Shown here one piece after another: positions 56,486 to 64,000 of a DNA stretch of 64,000 bases (position 1 is the stretch's first letter; each line of letters begins with the position of its first letter). The translations under genes and the position numbers were made by a program. The DNA comes from Siphonodentalium dalli. Its lineage: Eukaryota; Mollusca; Scaphopoda; Gadilida; Siphonodentaliidae. The notes beneath the pieces were generated by a model. It saw nothing but the letters and a program-made list of their open reading frames with translations, ran no database searches and was not told the origin of the DNA. The stretch lies in NCBI GenBank assembly GCA_032622095.1, contig CP136068.1, positions 122,767,989-122,831,988 on the forward strand, read 5' to 3'.

Positions 56486-57652
56486 AACCCGTCCACCAGC
56501 CCATCCCGCCACCCATAGTATCTGATGCGCCGCAGGCGCTCGTATATTGGTAGTACCCACCCACCACCCCATCCCGCCTCGCATTGTATCTTATGCTTTG
56601 CAGGCGCTCGTATATAGGTAGTATCCACCCGCCACCCCATCCCGCCACCCATAATATCATATGCGCCACAGGGCTCGTTTATAGGTAGTATCCACCCACC
56701 ACCCCATCCCGCCACCCATAGCATATTATGCGCCGCAGGCGCTCGTATATAGGTAGTACCCACCCACCACCCCATCCCGCCACCAATAATATCTTATGCG
56801 CCGCAGGGCTCGTATATAGGTAGTACCCACCCACCACCCCATCCCGCCACGCATAGTATCTTATGCTCCGCAGGCGCTCGTATATAGGTATAGTACCCAC
56901 CCACCACCCCATCCCGCCACCCATAGTATCTTATGCGCCGCAGGTGTTCGTATATAGGTAGTACCCACCCACCACTCCATCCCGCCACCCATAGTATCTT
57001 ATGCGCAGCAGGCGCTCGTATATAGGTAGTATCCACCCACCACCCCATCCCTGCACCATAGTATCTTATAAATATGCGCCACAGGCGCTCGTATATAGGT
57101 AGTACCCACCACCACCCCATCCCGCCACCGGTGACCCATAGTATCTTATGCGCCGCATGCAGGGGCTCGTTTATAGGTAGTACCCACCCACCACCCCATC
57201 CCGCCACCCATAGTATCTTATGCGCCGCAGGCGCTCGTATATAGTAGTAGCCACCCACCATCCCCATCCCGCCACTCATAGTATATTATGCGCCGCAGGC
57301 GCTCGTATATAGTAGTACCCTCCCACCACCCCATCCCGCCACCCATAGCATATTATGCGCCGCAGGCGCTCGTATATAGGTAGTACCCACCCACCACCCC
57401 ATCCCGCCACCAATAATATCTTATGCGCTGCAGGCGCTCGTATATAGGTAGTATCCACCCACCACCCGATCCCGCCACCCATAGTATCTTATGCGCCGCA
57501 GGCGCTCGTATATAGGTAGTACCCACCCACCACCCCATCCCGCCACGCATAGTATCTTATGCGCCGAAGGCGCTCGTATATAGGTAGTAAGCACCCACCA
57601 CCCCATCCCGCCACCCATAGTATCTTATGCACCGCAGGCGCTCGTATATAGG
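56486..57652. repeat. Minisatellite, ~68-bp unit, about 17 copies
   Basis: The unit contains CATAGTATCTTATGCGCCGC, AGGCGCTCGTATATAGGTAG and CCACCACCCCATCCCGCCAC. Units vary by small indels. Embedded in the GC-rich repeat block on both sides. Confidence 0.95.
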
Positions 57653-57657
57653 TATAT

Positions 57658-58560
57658 ATACTACCCGGACAAAAGTACCCGACAAAAGTACCCATCGAAA
57701 TCCATCCGGTTTTACCCGATTTGACTTTTCGGCGAATTGCGCGATTTGACCTTGAATTGTCCATTTTGAAGGTCAAGGTCAGGTGGGGTCACGATTTGAC
57801 CCGTCCAAAACACGGCCCGGACAAAAGTACCCGACAAAAGTACCCGTCGAAATCCATCCGGTTTTACCCGGTTTGACCTCGAATTGATCATTTTGAAGGT
57901 CAAGGTCAGGTCGGGGTCACGACTCGACCCGTCCAAAACACCCAGTGGGCAAAAGTAACCCTACGTATCAAATTTCGTCGAAATCCCATAAAAATTCGCG
58001 ATTTGACCTTGAATTGACCCGATATCAAGGTCAATGTCACGTCGCACGGGCAAACGAATAGGCTTACGACACTCCCCATACGAAAGTATCCCTAGACACT
58101 AATTTTCATCGAAATCCCGTGATACTCGGGCGTTCGACCTTGAAATGACCCGATTTCAAGGTCAAGGTCACGTCGCATGGGCAAATTAACAGGCCCATGC
58201 CACTCCCCGGCCAAAAGTACCCCCACATACCAAGTCTCATCGAAATCGGTTTGGTCGTTTTCGAATCCACCCCTCACACACACACCCACTCACAGATTTC
58301 CCAAAATATATAATAGACTAGAAGGTGACCCGACTTCGTCCGGGCTTTGACCTTGAATTGACCATTTTGAAGGTCAAGGTCAGGCGGGGTCAAACACCAA
58401 CACCCCAAAAATGGTGGAAATCGGCCCAGCGGATACCGAGATACCATATGCATCAAATTTCGTCCGTAAAAATCCGCCAGTTTAACCCGATTTGATTTCC
58501 ACTCAAGTATATAAACGCGCCTCATATACACACGCTCATTAATTATCAAGTTTCAACGTA
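57658..58560. repeat. GC-rich repeat block, right flank
   Basis: Continues the GGACAAAAGTACCCG and TTTGACCTTGAATTG units, then diverged units with TTCATCGAAATC and a CACACACACACCC run. A second GACTTCGTCCGGGCT boundary occurs at 58329. Confidence 0.8.
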
Positions 58561-60080
58561 AAGATAAATTACCATCGATCGGTGGCCGAGATATCGCCAA
58601 GACGTCTGAAACAGTCAAATGCATCGGCCGGTTAAGCGTTAACGTGATCTAACGTTATGACCTCTAACGACGTCATAGAAGTTACCCATTGTTTTTATCC
58701 TGATGGAAGATAGTACCACTTCTTCTTGATAATTGAGGCAGATAACTAAAACGGATACATACGCATTATATATCGTTGGAAAGAGGAAACACGAAAGATT
58801 CTCACAGTGACATTATTATGACTGGCATTTTATTATTCGCGCTGTTTCGAATCGATTTGTAAGCACCGAACTCAAATGAAAGTCCCGTAACACAGCGTAA
58901 AAACAGATATGACCTCGGCACGTGAAAAGTTGACCTCGGATCTGAAAATTAATAGGCCTATGTTACTCCTGGCCTGAAAATACCCCAACATACCAAGTTT
59001 CATCGAAAACGGCCGAGCATGTATTTAAAGTGTATCCTTATACCACTTGATAATTGTTCGAAGAAAGAATGAAAATCATGCAGTTACCCAACAACACCCT
59101 TTATTTGACCAAATGTAGTAAAATGTTCAACTGATGACAATTCCAATGACAATGTTGACCAATGTAGGACAATATTGTTTTCTTAAATTACATGCAGTTT
59201 TTATATATAGCTGTTAGACAATAACTATGACGATGATGACTGGCCACGGGGAGGGACCAGGACACAATCTTTCCATGTGTTGGACATTTCCAACATTACA
59301 CCCGCCCCTATGATAAGGTTGGAACATTTCCAGCTGATGGCCATTCCAGCCCAAAATTTTGATAAAAAGTAGGAAATTATGCAAATATTGGTCCGAAAAC
59401 AATACCCCCCCCCCCCCCCAAATAAAATGTTTGAAAATCAAACTACAAGATCATTTTCAATCTATTGTTGGTTTGGAAATTACAACTAATGTTGTGTCAG
59501 GTATGAAATATCCAACCGTTGAACAAGTTGCCACGTCCCTATCCGTGTTCAATATTCGAAATACACGGGTTGAAATGACAACGAAAACATTCGCCAAGCC
59601 AGAGTAACAATTAATCAAAACTGATTTGCCTGTCGTAATCATGCTTCGGCGTTGACCGTGACGTTTTGCGGACACGATTTTTGCTCACACGAACTAATAC
59701 CGTTTTCTTTCTGTGTGCATTTCTATATCAACCCGTTTACACTAGTCTGCGTGTAGATCTGTGTACATTTCTATAGCAATGTAAATGCACCCTTAAATGT
59801 GTCACACTAATGTGTTTATAAACCAAATTACTCAAAATGGCAACCATTTTTCACATATATTCTCTGCGTTTCCGAAAATGTAGCAAATTGTGACTCACTT
59901 CGTTATTTTACATGTTAGCTAATCAACTGACAACTAAATGTTCTATTCTGGTTGTCCCATTTCCTTATGGGGCATAATAAATTAATTTTAAAGTTGCCTT
60001 ATATCCACCCGCCGCACCCCCCCCCCCCCCGAGAATTGATCAACATGATACAGGGTGGAGGTCAATATGGCAACCAGGGG
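58561..60080. other. Intergenic sequence without supported features
   Basis: Contains decayed repeat motifs (CCAAGTTTCATCGAAAACGG near 58996) and homopolymer C-runs near 59406 and 60018. No gene recognised. Confidence 0.5.
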
Positions 60081-60084
60081 GTTA

Positions 60085-60620
60085 CCGTGTGGTCATAGGT
60101 GAGGTTAATATGTATAATGGGAGTTATTGTATGGTCATGGGTGATGCGAATAGCTGTACATGGTTAGCTATATGGTCATGAATGGGGTGGCCATGGTGAG
60201 ATGTATAGGTATGCAAGGAGTGAGTGTATGGTCATGTGTGAGGTGAATAGGTATACAGGGAGTGACTGTATGGTTATGACTACCCAGTACAGGTGTACAC
60301 AATGTGGCTCAATGGACATTGTTGTGGTTTATGTAAATAACGAGAGTACATGTACTTACATTGTCATATGTGTTTTTATGTATGTATGGAGTGACTGTAT
60401 GGTCATGGGTGGGATGTACAAGTGTGCCTTGTGTGGCTGTATTGTCACAGGTAATGTGTTGTCTGTGTGATCATGGTGGGCTGAATGGATAAATAGATGT
60501 GCAGCTATGTGTAATGCGTATAGGTGTACATGGAATGGCAGTAGTCATAATGTGTGTATGTGTAACTAATATGTGCTGAATGGTCATTGACGAGCGTGTG
60601 GATGGTCATGTGTGGATGTG
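60085..60620. repeat. Degenerate tandem repeat
   Basis: TGTATGGTCATGGGTGAGGT-like motifs recur irregularly with spacing near 60 bp; GT-rich. Confidence 0.7.
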
Positions 60621-60748
60621 TATATGTATTTATCCCCTCTGTAGAATTGTAAGCCTTCTTAGGCACCATTGGTCTTCTAGGGCCATACCACGCCGTATCC
60701 CGGTGTTCTTGTTCGATATATGTTAACTAAACAGGAAACACTTATTTC

Positions 60749-63700
60749 GTATTACCCCGCAAAAATTGTCGTCGCTATATAGAGAAGACAGATTTTACAC
60801 GGGTCATAACAATCTCGTATGTCCCGTGAAAAAGTGATATTACCCCGCAAAAATTGTCGTCGCTATATAGAGAAGACAGATTTTTCAAGGTCATAACAAT
60901 CTCGTATGCCCCGTGTAAAACTTATATTACCCCGCAAAAATTGTCGTCGCTATATAGAGAAGACAGATTTTACACGGGTCATAACAATCTCGTATGCCCC
61001 GTGTAAAACTGATATTACCCCGCAAAAATTGTCGTCGCTATATAGAGAAGACAGATTTTAAACGGGTCATAACAATCTCGTATGCCCCGTCTAAAACTGA
61101 TATTACCCCGCAAAAATTGTCGTCGCTACATAGAGAAGACAGATTTTACACGGGTCATAACAATCTCGTATGCCCCGTGTAAAACTTATATTACCCCGCA
61201 AAAATTGTCGTCGCTATATAGAGAAGACAGATTTTACACGGGTCATAACAATCTCGTATGCCCCGTGTAAAACTGATATTACCCCGCAAAAATTGTCGTC
61301 GCTATATAGAGAAGACAGATTTTAAACGGGTCATAACAATCTCGTATGCCCCGTGTAAAACTGATATTACCCCGCAAAAATTGTCGTCGCTATATATAGA
61401 AAAGACAGATTTTACACGGGTCATAACAATCTCGTATGCCCCGTGTAAAATTTATATTACCCCTCAAAAATTGTCGTCGCTATATAGAGAAGACATATTT
61501 TACAAGGTCATAACAATCTCGTATGACCCGTGTAAAACTGATATTACCCCGCAAAAATTGTCGTCGCTACATAGAGAAGACAGATTTTACACAGGTCATA
61601 ACAATCTCGTATGCCCCGTGTAAAACTGATATTACCCCGCAAAAATTGTCGTCGCTATATAGAGAAGACAGATTTTACACGGGTCATAACAATCTCGTAT
61701 GCCCCGTGTAAAACTGATATTACCTCGCAAAAATTGTCGTCGCTATATAGAGAAGACATATTTTACAAGGTCATAACAATCTCGTATGCCCCGTGTAAAA
61801 CTGATATTACCTCGCAAAAATTGTCGTCGCTATATAGAGAAGACATATTTTACAAGGTCATGACAATCTCGTATGCCCCGTGTAAAACTTATATTACCAC
61901 GCAAAAATTGTCGTCGCTATATAGAGAAGACAGATTTTACACGGGTCATAACAATCTCGTATGCCCCGTGTAAAACTGATATTACCCCGCAAAAATTGTC
62001 GTCGCTATATAAAAAAGACAGATTTTACACAGGTCATAACAATCTCGTATGCCCGTGTAAAACTGATATTACCCCGCAAATATTGTCGTCGCTATATAGA
62101 GAAGACAGATTTTACACGGGTCATAACAATCTCGTATGCCCCGTGAAAAACTTATATTACACCGCAAAAATTGTCGTCGCTATATAGAGAAGACAGATTT
62201 TACACGGGTCATAACAATCTCGTATGCCCCGTGTAAAACTGATATTACCCCGCAAAAATTGTCGTCGCTATATATAGAGAAGACAGATTTTAAACGGGTC
62301 ATAACAATCTCGTATGCCCCGTGTAAAACTTATATTATACCCCGCAAAAATTGTCGTCGCTATATAGAGAAGACAGATTTTACACGGATCATAACAATCT
62401 CGTATGCCCCGTGTAAAACTGATATTACCCCGCAAAAATTGTCGTCGCTATATAGAGAAGACAGATTTTACACGGGTCATAACAATCTCGTATGCCCCGT
62501 GTAAAACTTATATTACCCCGCAAAAATTGTCGTCGCTATATAGAGAAGACATATTTTACAAGGTCATAACAATCTCGTATGCCCCGTGTAAAACTGATAT
62601 TACCTCGCAAAAATTGTCGTCGCTCTATAGAGAAGACATATTTTACAAGGTCATAACAATCTCGTATGCCCCGTGTAAAACTTATATTACCCCGCAAAAA
62701 TTGTCGTCGCTATATAGAGAAGACAGATTTTAAACGGGTCATAACAATCTCGTATGCCCCGTGTAAAACTGATATTACACCGCAAAAATTGTCGTCGCTA
62801 TATAGAGAAGACAGATTTTACACGGGTCATAACAATCTCGTATGCCCCGTGTAAAACTTATATTACCCCGCAAAAATTGTCGTCGCTATATAGAGAAGAC
62901 AGATTTTACACGGGTCATAACAATCTCGTATGCCCCGTGTAAAACTGATATTACCCCGCAAAAATTGTCGTCGCTATATAGAGAAGACAGATTTTAAACG
63001 GGTCATAACAATCTCGTATGCCCCGTGTAAAACTGATATTACCCCGCAAAAATTGTCGTCGCTATATATAGAAAAGACAGATTTTACACGGGTCATAACA
63101 ATCTCGTATGCCCCGTGTAAAATTTATATTACCCCGCAAAAATTGTCGTCGCTATATAGAGAAGACATATTTTACAAGGTCATAACAATCTCGTATGACC
63201 CGTGTAAAACTGATATTACCCCGCAAAAATTGTCGTCGCTATATATAGAAAAGACAGATTTTACACGGGTCATAACAATCTCGTATGCCCCGTGTAAAAT
63301 TTATATTACCCCGCAAAAATTGTCGTCGCTATATAGAGAAGACATATTTTACAAGGTCATAACAATCTCGTATGACCCGTGTAAAACTGATATTACCCCG
63401 CAAAAATTGTCGTCGCTACATAGAGAAGACAGATTTTACACAGGTCATAACAATCTCGTATGCCCCGTGTAAAACTGATATTACCCCGCAAAAATTGTCG
63501 TCGCTATATAGAGAAGACAGATTTTACACGGGTCATAACAATCTCGTATGCCCCGTGTAAAACTGATATTACCTCGCAAAAATTGTCGTCGCTATATAGA
63601 GAAGACATATTTTACAAGGTCATAACAATCTCGTATGCCCCGTGTAAAACTGATATTACCTCGCAAAAATTGTCGTCGCTATATAGAGAAGACATATTTC

Positions 63701-64000
63701 ACAAGGTCATAACAATCTCGTATGCCCCGTGTAAAACTTATATTACCACGCAAAAATTGTCGTCGCTATATAGAGAAGACAGATTTTACACGGGTCATAA
63801 CAATCTCGTATGCCCCGTGTAAAACTGATATTACCCCGCAAAAATTGTCGTCGCTATATAAAGAAGACAGATTTTACACAGGTCATAACAATCTCGTATG
63901 CCCGTGTAAAACTGATATTACCCCGCAAATATTGTCGTCGCTATATAGAGAAGACAGATTTTACACGGGTCATAACAATCTCGTATGCCCCGTGAAAAAC
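60749..64000. repeat. 88-bp satellite array, about 37 monomers, continues past the window
   Basis: The monomer contains ATTACCCCGCAAAAATTGTC, GTCGCTATATAGAGAAGACA and GATTTTACACGGGTCATAAC, ending TATGCCCCGTGTAAAACT. Variant monomers (ATATTTTACAAGG, CTATATATAGAAAAG, TGACCCGTG) recur in the same order about 1,672-1,849 bp apart. Confidence 0.97.

Noticed and set aside
56371-57776. Overlapping minus-strand frames rich in MGGGMGWWVG and YIRAPAAHKILWV
   Set aside because: They are read through the 68-bp minisatellite in shifting frames; no start context, splice pattern or unique sequence.
60994-63995. Serial plus-strand frames with LPRKNCRRYIEKTDF repeats
   Set aside because: Produced by the 88-bp satellite; frames cycle because 88 is not divisible by three.

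Overview
The window is animal (metazoan) nuclear DNA. It is AT-rich and intron-rich, and its only recognisable protein-coding gene is the 3' part of an amyloid-precursor-protein (APP/APPL) orthologue on the + strand. Nine exons (1562-1682, 4022-4264, 31343-31527, 33778-33873, 37140-37298, 39256-39484, 40070-40189, 43925-44091, 46772-47041) join with GT/AG junctions and matching phases into 1,590 nt, or 529 codons plus TGA. Exons encoding the signal peptide and first half of the growth-factor-like domain lie upstream of the window. There is no A-beta-like segment, and the C-terminal tail has the invertebrate-style GYENPTYKYFE ending. Together with the dense repeats and frequent ACATGTAC-type motifs, this suggests a marine invertebrate, but I cannot name the phylum from this window.

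Protein layout: end of GFLD, copper-binding-like domain, a short basic linker (no acidic stretch or Kunitz domain seen), E2 over five exons, juxtamembrane stalk, and a last exon that carries both the transmembrane helix and the whole cytoplasmic tail. The copper-binding-like domain keeps all six cysteines but none of the four copper ligands of human APP. The E2 domain keeps all four of its metal-binding histidines. The GFLD lacks the cysteine pair of the heparin-loop disulfide.

The remaining ~97% is introns and 3' flank filled with non-autonomous DNA transposons. These include 21 copies or relics of a TA-flanked, almost fully palindromic MITE (family A, ~215 bp); piggyBac-like elements flanked by TTAA; a hAT-like family with 8-bp target duplications and two internal hairpins (family F); two further hAT-like elements; a TA-flanked ~445-bp family (G); a 1.4-kb TA element whose ends resemble family A; three tRNA-derived SINE copies; and small segmental duplications. 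Several elements are nested, and duplicated empty sites allow exact boundaries to be read.

The 3' flank (about 48.1-64 kb) has no gene I can support. It holds more MITEs, a ~68-bp minisatellite (about 17 units, 56.49-57.65 kb) inside a GC-rich repeat cluster, and from 60.75 kb to the window end an 88-bp satellite with a 19-monomer higher-order period.

The points most worth checking are: the metal-site pattern in APP; single MITE arms in inverted orientation flanking the small exons of E2; arm-by-arm co-variation in the palindromic MITEs; a template-switch-like chimera between two MITE loci; and a 46-bp tandem duplication across a splice donor.
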